NCBI GenBank assembly: GCA_949361645.1
Contig: OX442419.1
Span: forward strand, 5,542,714 to 5,606,713
DNA: 64,000 nt
Source: Spongilla lacustris
Lineage: Eukaryota > Porifera > Demospongiae > Spongillida > Spongillidae
Direction: 5' to 3'
Positions within the stretch are counted from its first letter, which is position 1. Each line of letters begins with the position of its first letter. Shown here piece after piece: positions 1-11,710 of this stretch. A model generated the notes under the pieces. That model did no database searches. It was not told where the DNA came from and was given only the letters and a program-made list of their open reading frames with translations. Position numbers and translations under genes: made by a program.

Positions 1-24
1 CACAAAAAGGTTGTTGGCTGTAGC

Positions 25-165
25 TGTTGGATTGTTATTGTTTAGTTACGTAATATAATGTAATTGTGTGATGTAATTGTTGTTCACGTGATTAATTGAA
101 GAAGTAGCGTGTGGCTAGCTCGAGTAGCGCCCTTCGTAATATCCGCGGCAAGCGCTGTTCGCACA
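25..165 (+). repeat. 5' LTR of the BEL/Pao element
   Basis: A 141-bp direct repeat, base-for-base identical by eye to 6449-6589. It begins TGTTGG and ends GCACA. The GTAGC target duplication abuts it at 20-24. A candidate primer-binding site, TGGTCCTTCGAGAGCC, starts at 166 immediately after it. Identity between the two LTRs implies a recent insertion. Confidence 0.95.
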
Positions 166-220
166 TGGTCCTTCGAGAGCCTGGGAACAAACTAAAAGAT
201 AGAACACGTGTCTTTTGAAG

Positions 221-2478
221 ATGAGTGAGGAGATTACGAAAAAGAAACGCATTCGAGCTGGTCATAAGGCATCAGCTGCAAGAATCATAGCGCAAGTCAA
301 AGAAGGTCTAGCCACAACGGAGCGCAACGTTCCAAGAATGGATCAGCAGCGTCAGAAGCTGAAGATGAAGTACGACGATCTTCGGAAACTAGATTCAGAT
401 ATTCTGGGTTCACTCGAGTCCGAAGACGACATTCGAAACGAGATAGAACAGACAGACCTCTTTAACGACGAGATCGAGTTAACAATCTTACTCTTGGAGG
501 AAGCGCTCACCAAGAAACCGGATGCGCAGCCTCGTGTAACTGAAAATCCCCGTGAGGAAGGCATTGATCCTGCGACTGAAAACGGACATACTTCTGCTGA
601 GAGAACGTCAACAGCACGAAATAACACCGCTCCGCCATGAACGAGAGAGAGTGAGTCTCCCGTGTCGTCAGTAAGCAGTCGGCATTCTCGGCAACATTCA
701 CCTGCTGTTGAAGTTTCGTCATGTGCAGTGAAACTACCCAAACTGACACTAAAGGAATTTGATGGTGATGTAACAACATGGGGTACATTCTGGGACTCTT
801 TCGAATCGGCTATACACGGGAACCCCAAACTGTCAGCAATTGACAAATTCAACTATCTTCATTCGCTTGTCAAGGGTTCAGCGGCTGAAGCCATAGCAGG
901 ACTGGCATTAACATCTTCTAATTATGAAGAAGCTGTCACCTTACTGAAGAAGCGTTTCGGAAACAAGCAGCAACAGATCAGTAAGCACATGGAAGTACTT
1001 TTGAGTCTTGAACCTGTGACATCATCTCGCAACACCAAGAGCTTACGACACCTTTACGACAAGGTGGAGACACAAGTCCGATGTTTAAGGTCTCTTGGAG
1101 TGACTCCTTCATCCTATGGCAGTGTTTTGGCATCCATACTAATGAGCAAAATTCCACATGACCTGTGCCTCATTGTTAGCCGTGAAGTCTCCGGTGAGGA
1201 GTGGGAGTTTGAGACAGTTTTGAGTGTCATAGAGCGAGAGGTGGAAGCACGAGAGAGGGCAGTGGATTCAAGTGTCGGGAAGAAACCCAGTCGTGAACTT
1301 CCTACTACAGCTTCACTTCTAGCAAATGGTGTATCTGGCAATGGTTCCTGCTGTTACTGCCCTGACCCAAATCACTCACCATTACAGTGTGTTAAAGTGA
1401 CTGACGTTGAAGCGAGAAAGTCCATTCTGATGAAGACAGGGAGGTGTTTTGTCTGCCTCAAGCGAAATCACAAGGCCAGGGAGTGTCGCTCGTCGATGAC
1501 ATGCTCTAACTGCAGAAGGAGACATCACGCCAGTATCTGTGGTGCTTCCTCAAGGGCAACAACCACGTCACCAGGAACAAAGCAGGCTTCATCTGTATCG
1601 TCTCAGAGTACATCCATGCATCAACCACCTAAGACATCGACATCACAGAATAGCCAGTCTTCTGTCCTTTCTATGTTCATTGATGCAAGAACTCCAGTGT
1701 TGTTGCAGACAGCAAGGGCAGTTGTGTACAAACCAGGTGCTCCAGCAGTTGCACAGACTACACGAATCATCTTCGATACTGGGAGTCAGCGGTCATATAT
1801 TGCAAGCAAGGTGCAGAACACGCTTGAACTACCGACAGAGTGCACTGAAACGCTTGTGGTTAAAACCTTCGGATCCAAGGCGGGAATTCCTCAAGCCTGT
1901 GACGTAGTCAATGTAGCCCTCAAGACAAGGAGTGGGGATGACATGGTGATACCATTGCTTACCGTTCCGACCATTTGTGAACCCCTCAGTGGACAACCTG
2001 TTACTTTGGCATCACGACGGTACTCTTACCTGTCTAAACTGGACTTAGCAGATCCCAGTGAATGTGGTGACTGTCTGGATGTAGGCATTCTTATTGGTGC
2101 AGATCACTACTGGGCATTAGTTACTGGAAGAACCCGACAAGGAGCTGGACCAACAGCAATAGAGACCCGATTGGGTTGGGTACTATCTGGACCCGTTACT
2201 GGATTATGCAGTGAATCATCCTCTGTGAATGCACTCTCCTGTCACGTTCTAAAGGTTGAAGCTTTACAACATGGGTGCAGTAACGCCAGTTTAGATCAAG
2301 CATTGAGAAAATTCTGGGATTTGGAGACCCTTGGAATCAACTCAGAAGAGTCCTCGGTTTATGATAACTTCGTGCACACGATCACGTTTCAGAATGGAAG
2401 GTACTGTGTTAGTCTTCCATGGAAGGATTATCACCCTCCATTACCTGACAATTTCCACCTGTGTCAGAAAAGCAGAGT
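221..2478 (+). pseudogene. gag: BEL/Pao gag-protease region, interrupted by TGA and by a transposon
   Basis: One reading frame runs from the ATG at 221 to the transposon at 2473, with a single stop, TGA at 638-640. The first 139 codons are charged and coiled-coil-like. Then comes a DUF1759-type gag block (about 740-1090) and three cysteine-rich knuckles: a CxxC block near 1348, C-F-V-C...H...C at about 1445-1486, and C-x2-C...C at about 1502-1540. A DUF1758-type aspartic protease has its D-T-G-S motif at 1775-1786. After 2473 the frame reads transposon sequence and ends artificially at 2587. Family members normally encode gag-pol as one polyprotein, so the TGA is most simply a nonsense mutation, although programmed readthrough cannot be excluded from one copy. 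Confidence 0.88.
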
Positions 2479-2969
2479 CGAAAATAACGTGCGGTCATCG
2501 GTCATTTTCCGCGCATTTTACAGTAATGTCCGAGCAATTAAGATCTCGATTGGTCATGTTGACCGGTCAATTATTTTTAATCGTTAACAATCTACCAATG
2601 CAACGTTTATTATTCGATTATTGTTGATAAACCGCGTACCGTACTGCCGCGTGTGTTGCAACACACGCGGTGGTACGATACGCGGTCTATCAAATAGTAA
2701 TCATTATGACTATCATTACACGTGATCTTCGCGTAACGTATCGATTTTGTAGTGCCTCGTGTCATGAAGCGAATTAGATCGGAAGGGATAGATGAGCTTG
2801 AGGAAAAGGAAGTTAAGCGACGAACCGTTTCTCATTAATCATTCTCAAGCCTAAACAGTGTTACACAATCAATCATGTTTTGACCACCCATTTTAGCTAA
2901 ATGTCCAGACAAATCTTACATTGACTGGACATTTGTCCGGACATTACGAAAACGTTATTTTCGACTCTG
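2473..2969. mobile_element. 497-bp inverted-repeat DNA transposon nested in gag-pol
   Basis: 18-bp perfect terminal inverted repeats beginning CAGAGTCG (2473-2490) and ending CGACTCTG (2952-2969). The 6-bp target duplication GAAAAG is present at 2467-2472 and 2970-2975. Removing the element plus one duplication (503 bp) makes the flanking gag-pol frame continuous, which independently fixes the ends. It has no ORF of its own. The interior has strong hairpins, for example an imperfect stem at about 2628-2690 around an ACACGCGG palindrome. It is non-autonomous. The superfamily is not certain: CAG ends recall hAT, but the duplication is 6 bp rather than 8. Confidence 0.88.
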
Positions 2970-3086
2970 GAAAAGGCTGTTAAGGCTCATCACACGACTA
3001 AGACAAACCCCTCACGTCTTACAGGAGTATGACAAGATCATCCAGGACCAGATCGATCAAGGGATTGTAGAAGTGGTGGAAGATCC

Positions 3087-3091
3087 ATGGC

Positions 3092-3126
<35 letters not shown>

Positions 3127-6100
3127 TATTTGGTAAATTTACACCAAAAAGGCATATGAACACCAACAAGCTGCACTATCTACCACACCATGGCATCATT
3201 CGAGAGGACAAGTTGACCACGAAGCTCAGAGTCGTCTACGACGCTTCTGCCAAGAACGATGGACCTTCACTCAATGATTGTCTTTACGCTGGGCCCTCCT
3301 TTGGTCAAAGGATCACAGACATCCTTTTCAGATTTCGGGTGTATCCTGTAGCATTGGTGGCTGACATAGAGAAGGCATTCCTGATGATTTCTGTTGTGGA
3401 AGAAGACCGAGATGTTCTCAGATTTCTGTGGCTGGAGGACATTAAGAATGAATTGCCCAAGATCCAAGTGTTGAGATTTACCCGCGTCGTGTTTGGAGTG
3501 TCATCGAGTCCTTTTCTCTTAAATGCTACAATCAAACACCACATACAGAGCTACCAGACGAGAGATCCACAATTTGTCACCAAGTTTGAGCAATCCATCT
3601 ACGTGGACGATGTGACATCTGGAGCCAACAACGATGAAGAGGCATTCCAGTTTTATGAGAAGGCGAAGATTAGGCTGGCAGAAGGTGGTTTCAATCTCCG
3701 CAAGTTTACTACCAACTCCTCAGAGCTGCAAGCGCGGATAAACTTTCAAGAAGGCATCGGAGTTACCCAGTTTAATACAGGTCAACCTGAGAAGATCGCT
3801 GCAGAAGGCGAGTCTTATGTAAAGAGCACGCTGGGCGATAACCGACCGAATCTTGGATCGAAGGTTCTGGGAATTCAATGGCAGTGTACCTCGGACCAGC
3901 TGGTATTTGACCTCAGTCATATACATGAACTAGCTGCAAAGACAGAGCCTACGAAGCGGCACATAATTGCATTTGCTGCAAGCTTCTATGACCCGCTGGG
4001 GATCCTGTCTCCATTCACTGTTCAGTTCAAGATATTGTTCCAAGAGCTCTGTGTTGTGAAGGTGTCATGGGATGAGCCACTGTCTGGTGAATTGCTGATG
4101 AAATGGAGGAAACTAGTGGATGGCATGAAGCAGATTCGATCAATCATCGTCCCACGCTGTTACTTTGGTCTCAATGAGAAGAAAGCTTCATGCTGCTTAC
4201 AAGGTTTCTGTGACGCATCAACACACGCTTACGCTGCAGTTGTGTACCTTCGGGTGCAGACTTCTGTTGGAACTACTGCTAAGTTTGTCGCTGCCAGGAC
4301 CAGAGTCTCTCCCTTGCAAGGACGTAGCATCCCTAGGCTTGAGCTGTTAGGTGCTCTACTGTTGTCCAGACTACTAGCAAGTGTCAGTGCTGCTCTTATG
4401 GTGGAACTTGAACTGGACCCTCCTTCTTGCTTCACCGATTCCAAGGTTGCTTTGTTTTGGATAAAGGGACACGACAAAGAGTGGCGACAATTTGTGGAAA
4501 ACCGTGTCAGAGAGATCCGGCAATTAACACCTGTTAACGTGTGGAAACACTGTCCTGGTATAGACAACCCGGCTGACTTACCTTCTAGGGGAGCAGAGCT
4601 TTCCATGTTGATTGATGATCCTCTCTGGTTGAATGGGCCAAAATGGTTGTGTGGCATTAATCCTACAGAAGATTGTGAGTCGCCGCCGGAAAACACAGTG
4701 CTTGAAGAGTGCGTGTTAGAGATGAGGAACAAGGAGCGATTGCAGTTCAAGGGAGCACACAATTTGTTATCAACCACTGGCCTCGATACTGTGATAAATT
4801 GTGAGAACTTCAGCAGTCTTACCCGATTACTCAGGACTACAGCCTATGTGAGGAAGTTCATCGAGAGAGTCAAGGCCAAGGTGAAGGGAACCACTGAGCA
4901 TGTGAGTCCAGAATTGAATGTGACGGATCTTGCTGTCTCTGAGCTGTATTGGATAACGATATCCCAAAGGATGTTAGTGCAAGATGACCAGTTCAGTAAT
5001 TGGAAGACTCAGTTTGGTCTATACCTTGATGAATCAGGAGTGTGGAGGTGTAAGGGCAGATTATGTAATGCAGATCTTCCTGTGGCTACTAAGTTTCCGA
5101 TCATTCTACCCAATGGTCATCACTTCACAACTCTTGTAGTGATGGACTGTCACAAGCGTGTCATGCACGGTGGCGTGAAGGAAACACTTACCGAACTTCG
5201 AACGAGATTCTGGATTGTTAGAGGGCGAAGTCTTTTAAGAAGGCTTTTGCACAGCTGTGTTACATGCATCAGGCTTGATGGACGAGTGTACAATGTACCG
5301 CGGTCCCCTCCATTACCACACTTCCGGGTTCAAGAGTCATTTCCATTCACCTACGTTGGAGTTGATTACGCTGGACCTCTGTATATCAAGGGCCCCCAAC
5401 CCAAGGCATGGATTATACTGTTTACATGTTGTGTTACAAGAGCACTTCACCTGGATCTGGTTTTGGATATGTCAACAGAGACATTTATCCGGTGTTTTAG
5501 GCGTTTTGCAGCCAGGAGAGGGATACCTCGGAAGATTGTGTCTGACAATAGTAAAACATTCAAATCTGCCTGCAAGCAGTTTGAAGGAATTCAAGATGGT
5601 GACATGGGAGGCTACTTTACCAATCGAAGGATTGAGTGGTGTTTCAATTTAGAGAAGGCGCCTTGGTGGGGTGGTTTTTTCGAAAGGCTAGTTCGATCAG
5701 TGAAGAGGTGTCTTAAGAAGGTCATAGGACACTCAAGACTATCCTATGATGATCTGTTGACGCTGGTTGTTGAAATCGAGGGAACCCTCAATTCAAGACC
5801 ACTGACCTTCATGGCGGCTGATGACCTAGAAGAACCACTAACACCCTCACATCTGCTCACCGGACATCGTGTGCTTGGATTGCCTGATTCATCCATACCT
5901 GAAGTGGACCCCGATTTTATGGCTTCTACCGATCGTGCCCATGTTACTAGTTGGATGAGCCATCTGAACCTCCTTCTACAACACTTTTGGAAGCGTTGGA
6001 GCCGTGACAACCTTACTGAGCTGAGGGATGCTCATCGATACAGTGCTAGTCCACGAGGTAGCAACAAGGAGATCACAATTGGTGACATTGTGCTGGTACG

Positions 6101-6425
6101 CGACGAGAAGCACCCTAGGGCTTTCTGGAAGCTTGGGAGGGTAGAGAAGCTCATCAAGGGGCAGGATGGGAATGTCAGAGGTGCAGTCATTCGAGTTCAC
6201 TCAAACACAGGAACCAGCGTTCTGAAGCGACCTTCTCAGATGTTATACCCACTTGAAATTGGTTGTGGAGATGTGGTTGGAGGAGATGGGGGAGTGACTG
6301 TACCAAAGGTACCCGCTGACAAGGAAGTACCTGTGAAACGACCCCAACGAATTGCTGTAGTGAAGGCCAGACTTCGGATGCGTGAGTGGGCTGAAGACTC
6401 GACTGAGACTGATCCAATTGACTAA
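3087..6425 (+). CDS. pol: BEL/Pao pol: reverse transcriptase, RNase H, integrase
   Basis: An open frame of 1,112 codons, but its ATG at 3087 is accidental because it falls in an insertion. True pol coding continues upstream (2976-3095) in another frame. The reverse transcriptase carries Y-V-D-D at 3600-3611. RNase H follows at about 4200-4600, with F-C-D-A-S, L-E-L-L and T-D-S-K landmarks. The integrase zinc-binding H-H-C-C region is at about 5110-5280. Its catalytic core spans about 5350-5770, with D in V-D-Y-A-G, D in S-D-N-S and E in F-F-E-R. A DUF5641-like tail lies at about 5985-6250. The stop is 16 bp before the purine tract. Catalytic residues look intact, yet the product cannot be made from the normal gag-pol start because of the upstream insertions. 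Confidence 0.9.
3096..3150 (-). mobile_element. short (ATT)n-tailed insert, probable truncated non-LTR retrotransposon tail
   Basis: A 55-bp insert made of an AAT microsatellite followed by a short unique stretch. The 7-bp direct repeat GGCATAT flanks it (3089-3095 and 3151-3157). Read on the minus strand it ends ...AATAAAG(TATT)n, the look of a 5'-truncated LINE or SINE 3' end inserted by target-primed reverse transcription. Removing 62 bp restores the pol frame exactly, so the insertion created the frameshift. Confidence 0.65.
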
Positions 6426-6448
6426 TTATTCACTAGTCAATGGGGGAG

Positions 6449-6589
6449 TGTTGGATTGTTATTGTTTAGTTACGTAATATAATGTAATTGTGTGATGTAA
6501 TTGTTGTTCACGTGATTAATTGAAGAAGTAGCGTGTGGCTAGCTCGAGTAGCGCCCTTCGTAATATCCGCGGCAAGCGCTGTTCGCACA
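6449..6589 (+). repeat. 3' LTR of the BEL/Pao element
   Basis: Identical 141-bp copy of 25-165. It is preceded by the purine tract TGGGGGAG (6441-6448) and followed by target duplication GTAGC (6590-6594). The pol stop codon lies about 25 bp upstream. Confidence 0.95.
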
Positions 6590-6594
6590 GTAGC

Positions 6595-6868
6595 ACCAGC
6601 TTGCCCAAGGTATCAGATCTGGAATTTTTTATTATTATTATCTTTACAAACACACCACTATTAATACAATTATACACCACGGGACGTACCAGTTGTGGGC
6701 CCTAAGATTAAGAAATATATTTATATTTATTTTTAAAATGCACATAGCTCTATGTGAACCTAAGAGTCTTTTTTATTTATTTTTAAATTGCCAAGTTGAG
6801 CATAATTCATAATCACAAATTGGGACTAGCTATCAGGCATCCACAAAACTAAATTTACTTCAAGTTTT
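6595..6868. other. AT-rich spacer
   Basis: Low-complexity A/T-rich sequence after the retrotransposon. I see no ORF, inverted repeat or RNA gene. Confidence 0.5.
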
Positions 6869-7098
6869 AATATGATCATTTTGTTTTCGGCTTTGAAACG
6901 GGTATCTAAACATGGCTTAACTCTTAAAGTGTTTAATGTGTTGAGATAGTTAAAGTTAATTAAGCATTTTGAAATTAAAATGATGTAAACATATTTGCCT
7001 AACCTCAGGACGTTAGTTTCATAATATTAGATATTTTGCTTAATCCTACAAAAAGTTATTCCTGTTCAAAAGCATTGCATTGTTTCGTGGACACCGGA
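6869..7098 (-). mobile_element. diverged solo end of the giant Tc1/mariner-like family
   Basis: About 230 bp aligning by eye with 30700-30938 and, in reverse complement, with 20196-20430. Shared landmarks are TATGATCATTTTG, GTTAATTAAGCAT, ATGATGTAAACA, TTGCCTAACCTCA, and the terminal TTTCGTGGACACC. It ends at the same outer terminus, but nothing of the inner arm follows. It is clearly diverged and so older than the complete copy. Confidence 0.75.
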
Positions 7099-7959
7099 TT
7101 TGAAGTATATGTTCAGTTTATTCAGCTCAATAGCCACCTGTGTTCAGAGAAGATCCATCCCATTCACGTCTTACTTTCTAATCACATGCACATTCGATAT
7201 CTAACAGCACAAGGTACACCCTTTTATCAACTAAGGGGAAAAGGTAACCTTTTTTAAATAGCAGATAGCATCAAAGAAGTCTGGCAACCTCAGACTGTGA
7301 TGTCTTACCATAGATATTAGAGTAACCTATGGATGGAGAGGTTTATGGTCTTAGACTGAGAGGCCACCTCAATTTTGAATATCTGCTGAAGATGAAGATG
7401 CAGCATTGATATGATGCTGAAGCATACAACTTTTGTTCTACATGTATTTGTTGATGGAGACTTTTTATCATCAAAGTTGCACTGAAAAGGGAGAAGCGTT
7501 TTATCAAAAGTGACAAAGTTGGTAATGATCTCTTGCAATCTTGAGAGCCAGAATCTATGCACATATGGTTCATGGATCACTTAAGTGGTGAAGTGGGATA
7601 CGAATGTATTGAGGTGTAGGAGTATATTGCTTCTCTCAGCAATAGTTTGCCTTCGCAATGCACACGTTGTCCATCTAACAACCTTTTAGCCCTCCAATCG
7701 ACCTCATGTGGTTACAACGCCCCCCCCCCCCCCCCCTCCATTCTATGACTTGCTTGCAAATTCATTCCATTTATTTAGGTTTAAAACAATAAATACAACT
7801 TACAAAAATACAAGCAATACATATACACACATTAATTTTATTCAGTGCACATGCATACCACACATACATATGTACATTTGAATTCCGAGAGACCAGCTTC
7901 AATACCAAACCCTGTCCCACTTCTCCATTTCATTTGGGATCCTTGTAGGCATTAGTGGC
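7099..7959. other. non-coding stretch with C tract
   Basis: No supportable gene. It contains a C homopolymer at about 7718-7737. The short ORFs here lack any recognisable motif. Confidence 0.4.
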
Positions 7960-9445
7960 CCTCAAAATGGCTATGGACAGCCTGGCGGCTCGTATCCATC
8001 ATGAACCAATTGTACAAAACTCACAACTAACTACACCACACATCTAAATCTACAGTGCATTTGTACTCAACATAGCTCTTGAATAGGCCTTAACCTTGTC
8101 AGGTTTAGATGACCACAGATTGGTAATGACCCTGGACATAGTTTGGTTAGTTTTTGAGGTGAAACGTGAAATGGCGTACTGTGCTTCAATGCCCCATGCA
8201 CCATGCAGGTGTATAGGCATCAACATCCTTCGAAGTTGGAAGTTCTTTATACTTCAGATCATTTTTTGAGTGTTTTCTGACTTTTGCAGATGCAGCTGCT
8301 GACCCCCCCCCCCCCGACACCCCTGTGAATCCTGCTTTGACAATAATATTTGAGTTTAACAGTGAAATCACAGTGATATCAAGGTCTGCTGGCCTGCTGC
8401 AGAACCATTTGGGAACCAATATGTCAGCCGGCCTAAGCACGACAGTTGTCATGGCTCTACCCACTTCTAGCTTCACACTGAACACTTAAACCTGCATGAC
8501 TAAATGACTCAGCCAGTATATCCCTGATATTATTGTGTCTTATGACAACATCTGCCCCTCTCGTACATTTTGTTGCATGCATGGTGGTCCAAAGGATCTA
8601 AGGAGTGATCTGAGCACAACGAACGTTGAGACCCTGCCTATGTATCTATGCCAAGCCACCATTTGATAGACAGGGTCAAGGTGCAAGCGGATAGACAGCC
8701 ATGAGTAGGAATGTGGTACTGATACAGATAACAGCCTTGCCTTGTTGGCAAGAGAACTCTTGTAAATGAAAAAAAGTCCTCATCATCAGTTTGTCATAAC
8801 AGCCTCGTCTGACAACACTTTGTATTTACTCCATTTGTTGCAGTAAATGGAGTGTCAAGTGAAGCACTTTGATTGTAAGTGTCCAGTGCACAGATCAGGT
8901 GAGTATTTGGAGAAGTGCTATGTATGCTGTTGGAGATTGAACAGCCAGTGATCATAAGCACTCAGTCTGTGAAGCTTTGCCTCACATGGTTGCCAAATAA
9001 GGCAAGCTCCTTAGCAGCTAGAGCTGGAGGTGTTGTCCTTGCTATGTGGGAGAGCTTGCAAAATCCTGCACAAAAGTGAGAGCCAAATGAGGATCTTGTG
9101 ATCTTACACTTTCAAGGGACTCCAAAAGCTTCACAACTATGTGCACTCTTAGATGCAATAAAGGCTTCACAGTGTTGGAAGTCACCAATGGGAACACCCA
9201 GAATGTCCAGGTTTGGCTCAGTTATAATGTCTTCATCTGTGATGGACAGTTGCCATTTTGAATGGTTGATGTGTAGCCCAAGTTGGGGGACCCAACTCTT
9301 CTGGCAGGATATTGAGGGCATGTCTGCATGACAGCCACCACAGAACCTGCTGTGGCAAATCATGTACTAGACCTGAGGCATTTAATGGTAGGAGGGTGAA
9401 GGACGGCTTCGCAGTATACATATAGCTGCTTATAGTTCTCGTCAT
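7960..9445 (-). pseudogene. reverse-transcriptase ORF relic, minus strand
   Basis: Decayed coding sequence reading right to left. At 9363-9112 is an RT-type block with G-L-H-I-N, then N-L-D-I-L-G-V-P-I-G-D (the L-G-x-P-I-G-D motif). At 8720-8186 is the C-terminal domain of the same ORF family, with P-A-D-I-L-V and R-K-H-x-x-N-D-x-K-x-x-E-L. The order is collinear with the related copies at 9560-10660 (+), 13655-13890 (+) and 31018-31640 (-). Stops, frameshifts and a C tract (about 8307-8316) show it is dead. I recognise the domain from RT-bearing repeats of sponges and corals but cannot name the clade. Confidence 0.55.
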
Positions 9446-9559
9446 GAATAATATTATTATTACAAATTTAACCTAGGTAAACTTTGTGGTAATAGGACTT
9501 TAGTTAGTTAAATATTATTTTTATTGTGAATTATTTTTATTACCTTCCCAGGCGAGATG

Positions 9560-10670
9560 AACAATGTATCTCACTTTGAGGTCTTGGGGGGCTCCCATAG
9601 GTGACCTAGTGCTCTGTGCAAAGTTTGTGGCCTAGAAGTGGTCTGAGGCTTCCAAGTTACTTCAGCAGTTGGAATCTGTGGGACCCCCAGGTAGCCTTGT
9701 TCTCCTTAAACAATGTGAGAGCTTTGTAGACTGGTACACCTATCAAGAAATGCTCCACCTTCTTAAGCAGGCCTTTGCTCTGTTTGACGATTGCGTGCAG
9801 TGATGCTTCTCAGAATGTACTGCAGTGGATGCTTCTGCTTCCACCCAGCTGCAAGCAGGCACAAGCTTAGGGCTACGGCACCTATCTTACCTTTCCCCTG
9901 CAGCATACATAGCTTCATTTCAATCGCCTGGCCTTTAACCTTTGTCCGATATCTTCTGTCGAACTTTACAACGGTTTTGTGGGGCCCTCAGGATTTCCTA
10001 ACCTTGTATCAGTAGGCAATTCCCCTCTCTCACAGAAAGTGTTATCTTGTAGGATTGAAGACCAACAGTTCAGTAACCTTTTTCACAGTGCAACCTTGAC
10101 TGAAAGGGCTTGTATTTTGTCCATCTCTTCCCCTCATGCCTCTGCCCGGCTGACTGTCCTACTCAAACTCCACCTGGAGCCTGCAGAATTCCAAGTGGCA
10201 TTAAAGCGGTGGTTGGGTAACCTGGTTGTCTAAGGGCACTGTTGCCCCCACTGTCCTTCATTTGCTTTGGATGACTTTGGCCATCATGCCCTCATTTGTA
10301 AGCATGGAGGGGTTGTGGTTTCATGCCATAATATACTCCGGGATGTTTTCAAAGACTTCTGCTAATGTGCTTGCCTGGATCCACATCTGGAGATGGGGTG
10401 TGGGGCAGGTTGCATCAATTCACAATCCCACCAGGCAGACTTTCTTGCCTGTTGCTGGGTCCTTGGCAAACCTGCTGCTTTTGCTATATTCAAGTGTTTT
10501 GCTAGAAGTGAGCATGATTGCAGCCCATGTAGCTGAGAACAGGAAACATACCAACAATGACAGGAAGTGCGAGGAAATGGGTTGGGTCTGCATCCCATTT
10601 GTGGTTGAGTATTGGGGTGCTGCAGCAGTGATGGCTTTTTCTAAGCTCACTGGTACCACACCTTTGACAA
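9560..10670 (+). pseudogene. reverse-transcriptase ORF relic, plus strand
   Basis: Same ORF family as the neighbouring minus-strand relic but diverging from it. Landmarks in order are an L-G-A-P-I-G-D block near 9580, P-H-A-S-A-R-L at about 10132, L-H-L-E-P-A-E-F-Q-V-A-L-K-x-W-L-G (about 10167-10220), and the C-terminal R-K-H-x-x-N-D-x-K-C-E-E-x-G-W-V-C block (about 10545-10600). There are many frameshifts and stops. It and the 7960-9445 relic are arranged head to head around about 9500. Confidence 0.55.
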
Positions 10671-10689
10671 TTATATATAGATAATAAAA

Positions 10690-11660
10690 GGGTGTCGCAA
10701 TTCTACGTACAGTGATCTGTACCAGTTAAGTGTATACCAAAGGAATGCGGTGATACTTACAATAATCCTAAATTATTATAATCATAATCCTACACTGATA
10801 AAATAACCAACACGTCTTTCCAAAACCAGTGGGCAAATTAGTCACATTTCCAGACGCATAATAGGAAGATTAGCATCTGGTGGTCACTTCGGCTTTTCAT
10901 TTGCTATCGCACCAGAATGTTCGTGTGACCAATCATATTGCAGAAGTTAAGTGATGTACCACTGAATTTCATTAATAGACGTATTTGTTAGTTTGCTAGA
11001 GCTCTTATTTGGATTCGGTTATTGAGCGTGCTATATCCAAAGTGGTAGAGAACACTGGTGATATCCTTAGCTGTGTCCGATCAAGTTTAGGTGATATATA
11101 GCTTCATCGTGTGTATAATTTTTTACACTGGTGATGTGTTTTAACAGGCCCAGTACACATGGTGAGGCTTTCAGTCCCAAAATGTGGGAGTATCTGTCAC
11201 GTCTCCCATATTGCTTTAATTACATTATGTCATAGTAATATTTTAACCATTGTGTGAATTTCCCACTGCACAACTATATGGCCAGCCTTTTGCTCTCAAT
11301 AAGTGATCTGCCTCAAATCCCCTGACATACTGCTCCACCCTATGGGGATTGACGTTCCCTAAGCATTCATTTGGAGAGGACTTGCGATCGCTTCAAGCAT
11401 GTGCCCATTTCTTCACTATTATAAAGGTATGGACTTAGCATACTGCATGAAGGGGTTTAAAGAACAGACTTCAGATGAAGTCCAGTACAAGAGCTGATCC
11501 TGTGTTTGTAAGTTTCTCTTACGGGTTTTCACTTCAGTCTGTAGTTGGAAAGATGCCACTCAAGCCTTCAAAGAGCATCAATTACATGCCACCGTGAAGC
11601 CGTAGATAAGTCTTCCTAAAACCTGTTTAGATATTGATGGACAACTATCAGTGCACTATC
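10690..11660. other. non-coding stretch
   Basis: About 1 kb with no recognisable coding domain, RNA gene or clear transposon end. Confidence 0.4.
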
Positions 11661-11710
11661 CTAAGGAGAAGGAGAGCAATCGTGTCATGCTACAATAATT
11701 TTAGCATGAT

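Larger units (their letters stand above)
25..6589 (+). mobile_element. BEL/Pao LTR retrotransposon, complete but disrupted
   Basis: A 6,565-bp element bounded by two identical 141-bp LTRs (25-165 and 6449-6589), each starting TG and ending CA. The 5-bp direct repeat GTAGC lies just outside both ends (20-24 and 6590-6594), as expected for target-site duplication. A tRNA-primer-like TGG sequence follows the left LTR (166-183). A purine tract (TGGGGGAG, 6441-6448) precedes the right LTR. Domain order is gag, aspartic protease, reverse transcriptase, RNase H, integrase and a DUF5641-like C-terminus, which is BEL/Pao order. Coding is broken three times: TGA at 638-640, a DNA transposon at 2473-2969, and a short insert near 3096-3150. 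The element is probably not autonomous now. Confidence 0.95.

Noticed and set aside
3087..3155. ATG at 3087 as the pol start
   Set aside because: It lies at the edge of a microsatellite insertion; reverse-transcriptase coding extends upstream in another frame.
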